A stretch of 64,000 bases of DNA from Uranotaenia lowii (GCF_029784155.1 NC_073692.1:420629440-420693439), one strand, 5' to 3'. Positions 1-12,161 are shown, numbered from the stretch's first letter. Notes: generated from the letters alone by a model not told the origin. Numbers and translations: made by a program.

Positions 1-3000
1 ATTTTGTCATTTTAGTCAATTTTGTCAATTTTGTCAATTTTGTCAATTTTGTCAATTTTGTCAATTTTGTCAATGTTGTCAATTTTGTCAATTTTGTCAA
101 TTTTGTCAATTTTGTCAATTTTGTCAATTTTGTCAATTTTGTCAATTTTGTCAATTTTGTCAATTTTGTCAATTTTGTCAATTTTGTCAATTTTGTCAAT
201 TTTGTCAATTTTGTCAATTTTGTCAATTTTGTCAATTTTGTCAATTTTGTCAATTTTGTCAATTTTGTCAATTTTGTCAATTTTGTCAATTTTGTCAATT
301 TTGTCAATTTTGTCAATTTTGTCAATTTTGTCAATTTTGTCAATTTTGTCAATTTTGTCAATTTTGTCAATTTTGTCAATTTTGTCAATTTTGTCAATTT
401 TGTCAATTTTGTCAATTTTGTCAATTTTGTCAATTTTGTCAATTTTGTCAATTTTGTCAATTTTGTCAATTTTGTCAATTTTGTCAATTTTGTCAATTTT
501 GTCAATTTTGTCAATTTTGTCAATTTTGTCAATTTTGTCATTTTTGTCAATTTTGTCAATTTTGTCAATTTTGTCAATTTTGTCAATTTTGTCAATGTTG
601 ACAATTTTGTCAATTTTGTCAATTTTGTCAATTTTGTCAATTTTGTCAATTTTGTCAATTTTGTCAATTTTGTCAATTTTGTCAATTTTGTCAATTTTGT
701 CAATTTTGTCAATTTTGTCAATTTTGTCAATTTTGTCAATTTTGTCAATTTTGTCAATTTTGTCAATTTTGTCAATTTTGTCAATTTTGTCAATTTTGTC
801 AATTTTGTCAATTTTGTCAATTTTGTCAATTTTGTCAATTTTGTCAATTTTGTCAATTTTGTCAATTTTGTCATTTTTGTCATTTTTGCCATTTTTGCCA
901 ATTTTGTCAATTTTGTCAATTTTGTCAATTTTGTCAATTTTGTCAATTTTGTCAATTTTGTCAATTTTGTCAATTTTGTCAATTTTGTCAATTTTGTCAA
1001 TTTTGTCAATTTTGTCAATTTTGTCAATTTTGTCAATTTTGTCAATTTTGTCAATTTTGTCAATTTTGTCAATTTTGTCAATTTTGTCAATTTTGTCAAT
1101 TTTGTCAATTTTGTCAATTTTGTCAATTTTGTCAATTTTGTAAATTTTGTAAATTTTGTCAATTTTGTCAATTTTGTCAATTTTGTCAATTTTGTCAATT
1201 TTGTCAATTTTGTCAATTTTGTCAATTTTGTCAATTTTGTGAATTTTGTCTATTTGGTCAATTTTGTCAATTTTGTCAATTTTGTCAATTTTGTCAATTT
1301 TGTCAATTTTGTCAATTTTGTCAATTTTGTCAATTTTGTCAATTTTGTCAATTTTGTCAATTTTGTCAATTTTGTCAATTTTGTCAATTTTGTCAATTTT
1401 GTCAATTTTGTCAATTTTGTCAATTTTGTCAATTTTGTCAATTTTGTCAATTTTGTCAATTTTGTCAATTTTGTCAATTTTGTCAATTTTGTCAATTTTG
1501 TCAATTTTGTCAATTTTGTCAATTTTGTCAATTTTGTCAATTTTGTCAATTTTGTCAATTTTGTCAATTTTGTCAATTTTGTCAATTTTGTCAATTTTGT
1601 CAATTTTGTCAATTTTGTCTTTTTTGTGAATTTTGTGAATTTTGTCAATTTTGTCAATTTTGTGAATTTTGTCAATTTTGTCAATTTTGTCAATTTTGTC
1701 AATTTTGTCAATTTTGTCAATTTTGTCCATTTTGTCAATTTTGTCAATTTTGTCAATTTTGTCAATTTTGTCAATTTTGTCAATTTTGTCAATTTTGTCA
1801 ATTTTGTAAATTTTGTCAATTTTGTCAATTTTGTCAATTTTGTCAATTTTGTCAATTTTGTCAATTTTGTCAATTTTGTCAATTTTGTCAATTTTGTCAA
1901 TTTTGTCAATTTTGTCAATTTTGTCAATTTTGTCAATTTTGTCAATTTTGTCAATTTTGTCAATTTTGTCAATTTTGTGAATTTTGTCAATTTCGTCAAT
2001 TTCGTCAATTTAGTCATTTTTGTCATTTTTGCCATTTTTGTCATTTTTGTCAATTTTGTCATTTTTGTCATTTTTATCATTTTTGTCATTTTTGTCATTT
2101 TTGTCATTTTTGTCATTTTTGTCATTTTTGTCATTTTTGTCATTTTTGTCATTTTTGTCATTTTTGTCATTTTTGTCATTTTTGTCATTTTTGTCATTTT
2201 TGTCATTTTTGTCATTTTTGTCATTTTTGTCATTTTTGTCATTTTTGTCATTTTTGTCATTTTTGTCATTTTTGTCATTTTTGTCATTTTTGTCATTTTT
2301 GTTATTTTTGTCATTTTTGTCATTTTTGTCATTTTTGTCATTTTTGTCATTTTTGTCATTTTTGTCATTTTTGTCATTTTTGTCATTTTTGTCATTTTTG
2401 TCATTTTTGTCATTTTTGTCATTTTTGTCATTTTTGTCATTTTTGTCATTTTTGTCATTTTTGTCATTTTTGTCATTTTTGTCATTTTTGTCATTTTTGT
2501 CATTTTTGTCATTTTTGTCATTTTTGTCATTTTTGTCATTTTTGTCATTTTTGTCATTTTTGTCATTTTTGTCATTTTTGTCATTTTTGTCATTTTTGTC
2601 ATTTTTGTCATTTTTGTCATTTTTGTCATTTTTGTCATTTTTGTCATTTTTGTCATTTTTGTCATTTTTGTCATTTTTGTCATTTTTGTCATTTTTGTCA
2701 TTTTTGTCATTTTTGTCATTTTTGTCATTTTTGTCATTTTTGTCATTTTTGTCATTTTTGTCATTTTTGTCATTTTTGTCATTTTTGTCATTTTTGTCAT
2801 TTTTGTCATTTTTGTCATTTTTGTCATTTTTGTCATTTTTGTCATTTTTGTCATTTTTGTCATTTTTGTCATTTTTGTCAATTTTTGTCATTTTTGTCAT
2901 TTTTGTCATTTTTGTAATTTTTGTCATTTTTGTCATTTTTGTCATTTTTGTCATTTTTGTCATTTTTGTCATTTTTGTCATTTTTGTCATTTTTGTCATT

Positions 3001-3298
3001 TTTGTCATTTTTGTCATTTTTGTCATTTTTGTCATTTTTGTCATTTTTGTCATTTTTGTCATTTTTGTCATTTTTGTCATTTTTGTCATTTTTGTCATTT
3101 TTGTCATTTTTGTCATTTTTGTCATTTTTGTCATTTTTGTCATTTTTGTCATTTTTGTCATTTTTGTCATTTTTGTCATTTTTGTCATTTTTGTCATTTT
3201 TGTCATTTTTGTCATTTTTGTCATTTTTGTCATTTTTGTCATTTTTGTCATTTTTGTCATTTTTGTCATTTTTGTCATTTTTGTCATTTTTGTCATCT
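1..3298. repeat. 9-bp satellite, AATTTTGTC switching to ATTTTTGTC
   Basis: A continuous array of 9-bp units that runs off the left edge of the window. From 1 to about 2012 the unit is AATTTTGTC (some 220 copies). From there to 3298 it is ATTTTTGTC (some 140 copies), a single A-to-T change. A short island of the second type already occurs at about 868-899, with GCC variants. Scattered single-base variants (GTAAA, GTGAA, TCGTC) and one 1-bp insertion near 2880 shift the phase. Because 9 is a multiple of 3, every frame encodes a stop-free tripeptide repeat, so the very long open frames here mean nothing. The array ends sharply in unique sequence at TGAATTCCTG. Confidence 0.97.
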
Positions 3299-5530
3299 TT
3301 TGAATTCCTGATTTGGGATCAATATTCGGGATGCAAGATTCGAGAATCATTAATAGTGACGCAGAAAATGATTTTATCCAAGTTTATTTCCTTAGAAATT
3401 TGTCGTCTGTTTATTTACTTCTGTTCCATCGCCAAGCTCTAATAAAAAACCCACACGTCTCTTCCTAATTGCAAGATAATGTCGCCAATCAAATTTCAAT
3501 CTGCTGCCTTAGAGATTGCCTTCACATCAACGGGATTGTGATAGCGGCACCACCTGTGACACCCCAATTTACCCAATCAAACGTGACAAAATGAAAAGAC
3601 AAACGGCAAGAACCCACACCCACTTTTTCACAATTTTTCTTTCTCTTGAAACGGCAATTCTGAAGCGCCACCTTTTGACTAGATGCCTTTTCCTAGTATT
3701 CTTAGGTTTTCATCGTCATCAAAAACGATGCAAGGAAAAAATAGAAGACACAGTATCCACACATTTTTTCCTTCTTCAGCAATCCAACCATATGGTGGTA
3801 AGGATCCAAAAAACATCAGCCTTACAGTCAGTCTGTTATTACCGTTGATTAGAGAAAACACGATGGATGATTATCAGCTTGTCTTGCACAATTTCTTACT
3901 CACTTGAGGCCTAACTAAAATGGGCAAAAAATACTAGGACAGCCACATGAATCAACTCGATTTATTGAGGATTTAGATTGCAAGGAAACGCTTAAAGAAA
4001 CAATCGTTTATTTCTGGAATGCCATAAAGTTCGAAGTTGAGAAAACATTTTGTAGATTTTTTAGAGCCTTCCACAATTTGTATTTGAACATAAATATTTC
4101 ATTTTTTTCAAAATTTAAACGATATAGAATAAATTTCTTTTTCTGACAACACGCTTCCCGAGCAGACTTTGATGCCCAAATCGATAGCAAAGTAAGACCA
4201 AAGTAAGCTTTCAACAGCAAACCGAGAGCATAATTTGCTATTAATTTTTAGGCGACAGCAAAACTAGGCATCATTAAGGCTTCAATAAAAATTATATGAC
4301 AGCAAGCGGACACCAAATTTAGCTGTCAACAGCAAACGGATAGGATAATTTGGAATATATTTTTTAAGGTTTCATTTTTTGTGTAAAATAGACTAAAATT
4401 ATGGCATTATTCGGTATTAAATTTAACCGATAGCAAAATCAGGCATGACTGAGGTTTTTTTTTAAAGAATATTTTATAACAAACATAAAAATCTGTAGAA
4501 GGGTGGCAATGGATGTATAGAAAAAATATCATACTTAAATTTCGAAAACTGGCCATAGATATTTTGTATGTTGGCGCAATAATTGAACTGTACGAATTTT
4601 CAGCTCAATCGGAATTGTCTTTCGAAAATCACCTAGGTATCGACCAAAAGCAATTGGAAAACAAATTAAGTCGATAGTCGATTTTTAGTCAATTAACGAG
4701 CATTATTAAATACAATTAAAAAAATGTTATCCAGGTGTTCATTTTTACATTTTATTTTTATAACAACAGCAATATCATTATTTTGTAAAATTTATATGAT
4801 ACATTTGTATTTTTTAAAATTTATAATACCTAGTGTACCCAAGTTCAAATCAACCTTGGAACGAATCCATCTCAAAGAATTGTCAAAAAAAATTAAAATA
4901 ACGTTTTCATGACTAGAATGTACAATATATTTTCTGATCGTAAATATTTGATTGAAATCACAAAGTATACTCAATTATATATGTGTTAATTCTTTTAGTG
5001 TAAAGTATTTATTTATACAGACATACATATGTAAATAGGAAACATACACCCCTAAAATTAATCGATATTTAAAACATAACTTTAATTTGTTATAAGTGGG
5101 ACTTTTCATAATGTCACGATAACTATTAGAATATTGGAAACATCTGGCGTGACAAAACATTACAACATTTGCCAACTTATGAAACCTAAATTGTTTAACA
5201 CTGGACTTTCAATTTTTCAAAATAGTGAGTTGTCGAATATTATTCTGATTACGGTTACAATCATACTGGAATCGGATTCCTATAACAAGTTGTTCGAAAG
5301 CATTTATCTTCCAATAGTGCAATATCTCCTGGCAAAGGAAGTTCCCGCTGTGACTGGAATCTCTTCAAACATCATAATTTTCTAATGTATTGTACTTTTA
5401 TTTTCCGATTGACTTTTTTGAATCTGGGACAAAATTTAAAAAAAAAAACTCTTTTATTACTGATTGTAAATTAGCTATTACACTGTTTATTTGACGGATT
5501 ATTTCGGAAGGATTTGTTTAAGCTCTATTT
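3299..5530. other. AT-rich spacer, no gene seen
   Basis: No convincing coding region or RNA gene is seen. Around 4206-4460 a degenerate duplicated phrase recurs: CAACAGCAAAC near 4213 and 4327, and GATAGCAAAA or GACAGCAAAA followed by AGGCAT near 4252 and 4432. This suggests an old local duplication. The short open frames at 3516-3848 and 5134-5385 have no recognisable product. Confidence 0.5.
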
Positions 5531-5757
5531 TTACTTGGTTCGTTGAATACTTTGTTTATCACAGGCGTTCTTTGTTTCCTTATCCGGTCTTGATGAATCT
5601 CCATCGATCGGTTCAGTAACATCAACAAAAAAAGCATCGTTCCGCAATTTCCGGCAAGTAAAATCTTCGTTTATACTCTCCTGCTTGAGGACATTAGCCT
5701 TTCCTATAACTTTTGACGTAACCGGAGAAAATAATAGCGAAAGTGCTCGAACATAGA
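5531..5757 (-). other. possible coding remnant, unrecognised
   Basis: The minus strand holds an open frame of about 75 codons without a start codon, ending in TAA at 5531-5533. The translation is mixed and hydrophilic (it contains KQESINEDFTCRKLRND and later TEPIDGDSSRPDKET), unlike the lysine/phenylalanine-rich noise from AT-rich spacer. It could be an internal or last exon, or a decayed copy of one. I do not recognise the family. Confidence 0.25.
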
Positions 5758-6756
5758 ATTACAACTCAACTCATTAATTAAAAGTTAACTTGACACTATT
5801 TACATTTTCCCGTACCCGTGCAGGAATGATTGCGTTGCATGTTAAATACTACTAGAATTTTCTTATTAATCGAGCAGTATCTGGTCGCTTAAACCATGGC
5901 CATCAAACGTTGCTATATCAAAAGGTATGTTGGATGTTTTGATTATTATTGCGTTTCTACTTACTGAATGACTGCTGTATGCAAAAAATGAATTTGAGCT
6001 TTTTTTTATAAAAACAGTATTTTGTTTTATAAAAGGTCACTGGATGAACTATTTCTAAGAGGAAAAGAAAGTGTATTTATATTAAATTCTCTATTCGAAA
6101 ACTTATCACAAGCCATATATTCCATGTTACTGAACCAAACAGGGTATACATAAACAAATTATTCTTGTTTACAAGTGGAGTCAGCAGCTGATAAACTTCA
6201 ATTGGGCCCCTATTTTGGGATGTTTTCCAGTGTCGCGACGTTTTATGTGTTGGATTCAGTCCAGTTGAAGCCGAATTAACCACCGTGAAAGATTCATCAG
6301 CGTTTTCATCGCTGCTTAAAATCGAAGATGGGTAAGTTGTTACGGTATGACGAAATTGTTCAGAAATTAACTTTATCCAAATACGTTTATTCCTTTTCTG
6401 ATTTCAATTAAGGCTTTGTCGTGACTCAAGATTACCGGGAGTTTCCAAGAAGCTTGAAGCGGAAAACAGCCTACAATGTGTACTTTAAAGAGGAACTGTG
6501 TTCAACTTGGTTTCGAAAATCGGACAGTTTCATGAATTTGGATGAAAGTTGAGACAATCTGGAACCATCCCAGCCCAGGAAGATGCATTATGTGTTTGCT
6601 TATCGAACACAATCCTGTCTGATCCGTTGCAATGGTTGAAGCCTGGCTGCTGCATGAAGAAGAAGTTCAATCATAATTTGCTGTAGCTGTTTGTTTTCGC
6701 GAAGCTGCTGCCTTAATTTTTAGGGTAAGTTTGTTTTTTTTTCTCGTACCATTATA

Positions 6757-8571
6757 CAGTGAGCATTCTTTATAAGCAACCTTTACACAAGCAACATTCT
6801 ATTGAAGCAACCTCTGCATTAGCAACTTTTTTTATTCAAAATTTCTGTACAAGCAACCATGGTTTTATTTTTCATTTTAATTTTCATTGTTCCGTAAAAA
6901 TGGAGAAGAAAGGCAGAGTATCAATTTCTTTGAAAACAAAATTATTAATTTTAAATGAACTCCAAGATGGCAAGACACCGACCGAGATCTGCAGAAGCTA
7001 CAACATCCATAAGTCGACTTTAACGAGGATAAAAAATAATAAAGAAAACTTGGAAGAATTCGCCTCAAAAACGTATGTGAATCAAAACAAAATCAAGCGA
7101 ATGAAGCCATTAAAAAATCCTGATCTTGATGATAAACTATACGCATGGTTTTTACTACGGAGAGAAGCAAACGAATTGGTTTCAAACGAGATGCTCAAAG
7201 TAAAAGCAATGGACACGACGAATTTTCAGCCAGTGATGGCTGGCTTGATAAATTCAAAAAACGCCACGGCATAAGAATTTTGACGGTTTCCGGTGAAAAA
7301 CTTTCCTGCAATGCTAAGAGTGCTGCTACATTTACAAGCGATTTCAAAAAGATTATTGCCGAAAATGGGTTTTTACCGGAACAGATCTACAATTGTGACG
7401 AAACTGGTCTGGTTTACAAAGGTTTGCACAAGAAAACAAACGCTACCGTTTTCGAAAAAACTGCTGTAGGACGGAAATCCATGAAGGAAAGGGTTACCCT
7501 TATGCCTTGTGTAAATGCAACTGGGACGCATAAACTCGATTTGATGATGATTGGAAAATCTAAAAATCCTCGGTGTTTTAAAAATGTAAATTTACCACTG
7601 TATTACAAATCATCCAAAAATGCTTGGCAAACTTCTGCGCTTTTTAAGGAGTGGTACAACGATTTATTCATCCCTGAAGTTTCTCGTCACTTAGAAGCTA
7701 AAGGCTTACCAGTAAAAGCAATTTTATTGGTCGATAATGCCACTTGTCATGGGACAGCAAACACTTTTTCCCATGATGAAAACTTCAAGGTTATTTTTTT
7801 CCACCCGACAATACACCCTTGTTGCAACCACTTGACCAAAATGTCATAAAATCCCTTAAGCAACGGTTTCGAAAGCACCTTCTGTCAACACTCTTGGCGT
7901 TATGTGTAAACGGAAATAACGACATGGTCTCAGCTCTTAAAAATATTAATTTGAAAGACGTGGCATTTTTGATAGTTGAAGCCTGGAATGATGTCCCACG
8001 ATCCGTTGTCATGAGTTCATTTAAACATCTGTTTTCATCGATCGACGCAATAGAATTTAATATGCCGGAAAATCATTTTGTGGAAAAGGACGATATCCCC
8101 CTGGCTAGACTGTACAATTTGGTAATCGAAAATGATTTAACTGAGAACGAAATAATGGATTGGGCGACTGGTAACAACGAGAGAAGCGTACTTTTTGAAA
8201 CAGAAGATGAAATAGCAAATGACGAGAGCATCGTGAACGAAGAAGGTCATATGGAAGAAGAGAGCAGAATCAGCATCGATAATGTGATAGATTCCTTCAA
8301 CACCGTGGTAGAATGGGCAGAGGAAAATAACCTTACAAGCAATGAGATCTTGTTTTTGCGACGAATTCGAGAAAAAGCAGTTCTTAAAAGACTTAATTAA
8401 TATTATTTTAACGATGTAATAAAATATAAAACTGCTTATTTATCTATAAATCACAAAACTGATTTTTCTTAAAATTTCTACTCCTTTTTTCTATATAAGC
8501 AACTTTTTCTACATAAGAAACTTTTTTGAAAAAAGTGGTTCAGATTAGTTGCTTGTATAGAATGCTCACTG
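6757..8571 (+). mobile_element. pogo/Tigger-like DNA transposon with TA target duplication
   Basis: The element is 1815 bp. Its ends are inverted copies of CAGTGAGCATTCT followed by a TATAAGCAAC-type sequence, each flanked by TA (6755-6756 and 8572-8573), the target duplication of the Tc1/mariner/pogo group. Several AAGCAAC heptamers follow the left TIR (about 6773-6860) and recur near the right end. They are candidate subterminal transposase-binding sites. The single gene inside encodes a CENPB/Tigger-type transposase broken by two frameshifts, so this copy is not autonomous. Well-preserved TIRs and open frames suggest a fairly young insertion. Confidence 0.9.
6901..8400 (+). pseudogene. pogo/Tigger transposase, two frameshifts
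   Basis: In the autonomous family this enzyme binds the TIRs and catalyses cut-and-paste transposition in the nucleus. From ATG 6901 the frame starts MEKKGRVSISLKTKLLILNE, a psq/CENPB-N helix-turn-helix (TPTEICRSYNIHKSTLTRI). After a -1 shift near 7200-7225 the CENPB DNA-binding half continues (SDGWLDKFKKRHGI), followed by the DDE domain with the first acidic site YNCDETGL and the second LLVDNATCHG. A second -1 shift lies in the T run at 7794-7800. The third acidic residue follows in LQPLDQNVIKSLK, so the triad is DDD as usual for pogo. An acidic C-terminus ends at TAA 8398-8400. Total length of about 500 residues fits Tigger transposases. The start was chosen because the frame upstream of 6901 merely reads through the TIR. 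Confidence 0.88.
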
Positions 8572-8580
8572 TACCAAGAT

Positions 8581-8940
8581 TACGAAACGAGACATGTTTC
8601 AATTCTCCCGAACCATACCTTCTACTGCCCATTAATCTGTCTTAATATTTGCGTAACACAATGAGGTTTGATGTAAAATAAAAACAGGAATTGCGATGAA
8701 TTTCTATTCTCATCTGCAGGCCTGAACAGTGAGCAAAAAAACTAAAAGAGGTGCACTATCGTTAAAGTACCTGGTCTAAAGCAATCTGACTTTAAGTTTC
8801 ATGCAGTTCTAGTCCGAGGCACTGATTATATTGGCCTTTCTGTTTGAAATTTACGAAGTTACATAAATATAAAGACAGTTTCACGTGCAGTAGAAGATCT
8901 CTCATATGGTTCGGGAGAATTGAATCATGTCTCGTTTCGG
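8581..8940. mobile_element. inverted-repeat (MITE-like) element
   Basis: Inverted arms of about 50 bp: 8581-8632 carries ACGAAACGAGACATG then TTCAATTCTCCCGAACCATA and TTCTACTGC. Its reverse complement occupies about 8888-8940. The element begins 8 bp beyond the right TA of the pogo insertion and contains no coding frame. No clear target duplication was found, so the superfamily is undetermined. Confidence 0.65.
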
Positions 8941-9607
8941 CATCTAGGCTAGTGTGACTTCTCGATCTTAAAAAAAATCTTCAATTGGTTAATTCTTTTA
9001 GGTTGTCATAGTGGAACGAATGTGAATGAACGATTCGGAATTAAGCGTCTTAATTCAATAGAGGAACTGTTGTGGAATAAATCTCAGCTTTTTAATTTGG
9101 ACTATTTCGATGGAGAATTTTGATCGACCATAGGGTTTCAATGACGGAAAACCTGCGAACGACAAGACGAGTATGTTGTAAAAAAAGTCACTGGATATTA
9201 CAGATGGCAGCACTGAGGAATTACCAGATGAACGTCTATACTCATCTATATTTTTATTTTAGGTAAGTACTTCTCTGAAATTAGTTGAACTTGAAATATT
9301 GAGAAACAAAAGATCACAAATGAGATTTTAAAACTATTTTGTTGCAAATCAGACAATTGGAGATCAATCGTGCCATTTGACTTATTTGCTATTATTATCA
9401 TAGGTATTCTCAATGGTTCTTAATGACGTCATTCTTGCAGATTTAAGAACAGGTTTTGTTGATTTAAACGCCTTTGTGTAGACTACACACTCATTTTGTT
9501 TAATATAAACTTTGTTGTTACTTCCATAATCTGTATCCCACTCATTGCCTATACAAAGGCGCTTTATCGTTAGCAGATTCTATTAGCAGATTCGATTACC
9601 CTAGCAT

Positions 9608-10054
9608 ACTTTTTCAACAAAATTATAGAAAATTTTGCTATCACGCTTTAAGTGTCAAATTTTCTCTCATTTTTCTTGGGGATAAGGCTATACACAGCTA
9701 AAATGAGAGCAAAATTTTCATACGTGAATAGCAGCGTACTGCCAAATTTAACTAATTTTGAGCCTAAACGATACCTCGTTTTTAATAAATTTTGAGAGGT
9801 AAAGGATGCCAAATTTTGCTGTAAACAAAATTTTTATGATGCCTAATATTGGCATGATTGTGCTCTCCAAGCTCTCAAAAAACGAGGTGTAAATAAGGTC
9901 TCACTTTTAGCAAAATAAGGTATCACTTTGCTAACCAAGTATGAAAATTTGAGCTCTCATTTTTGCTGTGTACCACCTTATGTCAAGCAAAATGAGAGCA
10001 TATTTGGCTCTCAGAGCGTGATAGCACAATTTGCTATAATTTTGCCATAAAAGT
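9608..10054. mobile_element. fold-back MITE
   Basis: A 447-bp element with inverted arms of more than 100 bp. The left arm has AAAATTATAGAAAATTTTGC, TATCACGC, TCTCATTTT and TACACAGC. The same string in reverse complement ends at 10054. The middle also contains several short AAAATGAGAGC/GCTCTCATTTT inversions. It sits just upstream of the first Fas3 exon of the window. Target duplication not resolved. Confidence 0.7.
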
Positions 10055-10256
10055 CTGCGCGGGTTTGTATTCTTTTGAACAACTTTAGCCATTTTATTTC
10101 TCATACTACAGCTCTGATGTTCTTGTTTTGTTCTTTTCTTCCATCTTACTCCTCGCACATTTTCCACATTTTTCATCCATCCACCCCCATCGATCTGTCC
10201 TTGATGCTGCTGATGTTGACCCACAACAATATTTGCCGGGATTGGCCCATCTTCAG

Positions 10257-10533
10257 AAGTGACACCGAAAGCGCCGATCTGAAGCAGCCAATTACCAAGA
10301 CCCAGCGGCTCAAGGAACTGTTCGGACGGAAACGATTCGAGCGTGGAGACGAGCCATCGATGACGATGACGATGCCAGGAGGAGAAATTGTCGATAATGA
10401 GCTTGCCATGTCTGTCGGTGGAGGTCCTGTGGTGTCCCGTGGATTGGATGGCCCGGAGGACGAATTCTGCGGTGTTGCGGATGCTGCTGGAGGCAAACTT
10501 CAACCATCGACTGCTGCTGCCGACGCTAGCAAG
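10257..10533 (+). CDS. Fas3: fasciclin 3-like gene, cytoplasmic-tail exon
   Basis: Fasciclin 3 is an immunoglobulin-superfamily homophilic adhesion protein of axons and epithelial septate junctions. This exon encodes 92 codons of its likely cytoplasmic tail. It starts after acceptor CATCTTCAG with the last base of a split codon, then SDTESADLK, a string I remember almost identically from just inside the membrane of Drosophila Fas3. It continues with a basic stretch (TKTQRLKELFGRKRFERG), a Gly/Met-rich linker and an acidic patch (LDGPEDEFCG), and ends at AAG/GTTTGT in phase 0, matching the exon at 25332. GC content and codon use are clearly above the surrounding spacer. The open frame upstream of 10257 reads through the polypyrimidine tract and is not exon. 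The Ig domains and membrane segment must lie to the left of the window or within it as exons I could not see. Identification rests on one short motif plus exon logic. Confidence 0.7.
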
Positions 10534-11334
10534 GTTTGTTATGTTTGGCCAATTATCCCCTGGTTCTTTGCACTCTTGCTGACTTTTCTCGAAACTGTTC
10601 AAGCGTTTTCTTCAACATGGTGGAGAATGTTTAAGATGAAGGTGTATTTTACAAGCAACTGAATTGTTCAATTGGAATCATGGAACAAGTTGCATGGATT
10701 TACAGCTTTTTTTGTTAATGGAAATAAGCTTTAAATTTTCATTTGAACAATTAAGAAACCAAGTAGCTTCGTTCAAATTTTAAATGCTGTAATGAGTGGA
10801 TAAAAAAAAAACAACCCATTAAATTGTTGATTCAATAGAATACTGACCAAATGTAGAGACAGTTTAATCGATGATTTTACTTTTGCTTGATAAAATGCAT
10901 CTAGAATATTTTGTCAATTTTAAAAATATGGGTCAAATTCTGAAATACTAACCATTTCTTCAAACATAATGAGTTCAAAAACAGGGTTGATCAGAGATAT
11001 ACTAAATATGATGTTTGAAAAAATTCTCAATTAGAGTGAGTTTTCACTGCTGATTTATAACAACGATGAAAATTTTTCGTAGTATATCAATATTCAAATG
11101 ATAATTTTCATCGAAGATGTATCCCATTTCATTCTTTTTCAAAGCAGTAGCTTGTTCTAATTGCTTCAATTTTTTTTTAACGTTGATAGCAATAAATAAG
11201 TATATATTTGGCAAATTTCATCTCAATGGTATGTTATTGCGTTGAACATTGGTTTTCATCAGAGCTCTTTAGGGTATGGAATATAAATTTTCCACAACTT
11301 TTTGAATTTATATATTTTTACTGCATCAGTCGGG

Positions 11335-11763
11335 TGTCGATACGACGTCCGCCGGTTGGAGAATCCAGAGGTGAAAAGGGCATACGTTGAACAGCTAGAA
11401 TCCCGAGCCTCGGAGCTGCCGACAGACGGAACAGTCGAAGAACAGTGGTGTGGAATCAAGAATGCCTTTATCACGACGAGCCATGGTACTCTCGGTAAAG
11501 TTTGTGGAAGAAGAAGTAAATGGATGAAGGATGAAACTTGGAGGATGGTCGATGATCGGAGAAAGGCGAAAGTCGGAATTGAGCAGGCATGTACCGGGTC
11601 AGCCAAAGCAGCCGCCCGCTTACGATATGCGGAGCTGGAAAAGGCAGTTAAACGAGCTTGTAGACGAGACAAGAGAGCCTGGACAAACTCCCTAGCCGAA
11701 GAGGGAGAAAGAGCCGCCGCCATTGGAGATATCCGATTATTATATGATATTTCTCGCCGCCCG
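11335..11763 (+). pseudogene. LINE ORF2 fragment upstream of the reverse transcriptase
   Basis: The open frame reads YDVRRLENPEVKRAYVEQLE, then a GTVEEQW segment, SKWMKDETWRMVDDRRKAK and a basic helical stretch ending LLYDISRR. This is the usual text between endonuclease and reverse transcriptase in RTE/CR1-type ORF2 proteins, where W-x-D-E-T and the following R/K-rich helix are typical. Translation beyond about 11763 runs into the inserted element and is not part of the LINE. Confidence 0.8.
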
Positions 11764-12150
11764 CACAATAGCCCGTCGGTCGTCGCGTCGCGTCAGCGTC
11801 GCTTTGACATTTCATTTTGGGGATACAATTTTTCATTTGAGCCATCACAATGGTGCGTCGCGTCAGTGACAGCATAGTACTAAAACGCGAGACTTGTTCT
11901 AAACAGCAGCGTTCTCCAGCGTCGACGTTTATGTTTTGAAAGAAATCGAAATTCTAGCGCGTCAGCAGGGTTTTAAATATTTCTTTTTGATGTTTTTTTG
12001 TCAGTTTGACACAAATATAATGAAAAATAAAATCATCGTAATTTTTTATCCCCGATTTTACAAATTTGATGAATAACATCGTTGATATTTATTTCTCTCA
12101 TTAAATTTTGATTTACATCATGATGAAATCATAAATAATTGACTCAAACC

Positions 12151-12161
12151 ATAAAAATCCT
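12151..12161. repeat. 11-bp direct repeat flanking the array (left)
   Basis: ATAAAAATCCT occurs here and again at 16596-16606, exactly outside the tandem-array insert. It is the expected signature of a retroposition target duplication. Confidence 0.6.

Larger units (their letters stand above)
6231..9123 (+). pseudogene. possible decayed spliced gene split by transposons
   Basis: Three pieces look like remnants of exons. The first, 6231-6331, follows an acceptor-like TTTTCCAG and ends at GGTAAGT. The second starts at 6413 after TTTCAATTAAG and keeps frame with the first (translation ...KIEDG/LCRDSRLPGVSKK...) for 24 codons before a stop, with further broken coding-like text to about 6725 and another GGTAAGT. 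The third, 9002-9123, follows TTCTTTTAG and reads SGTNVNERFGIKRLNSIEELL and on to a TGA. The pogo element and an inverted-repeat element sit between pieces two and three, as expected for insertion into an intron. The last piece faintly recalls mosquito DUF4806-type proteins. That is only an impression, and the whole call is tentative. Confidence 0.3.

Noticed and set aside
12..3442. Long open frames of tripeptide repeats (DKI, NFV, TKM, SFL, VIF, CHF)
   Set aside because: All are translations of a stop-free 9-bp satellite in every frame; there is no non-repeat coding sequence or promoter.
10075..10256. Extension of the Fas3 exon upstream to an ATG at 10075
   Set aside because: The stretch is the pyrimidine-rich intron end; the first AG after it is at 10255-10256 and the conserved-looking peptide begins there.
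9931..10602. Minus-strand frames across the Fas3 exon and MITE
   Set aside because: Antisense shadows; codon use and splice sites support the plus strand.
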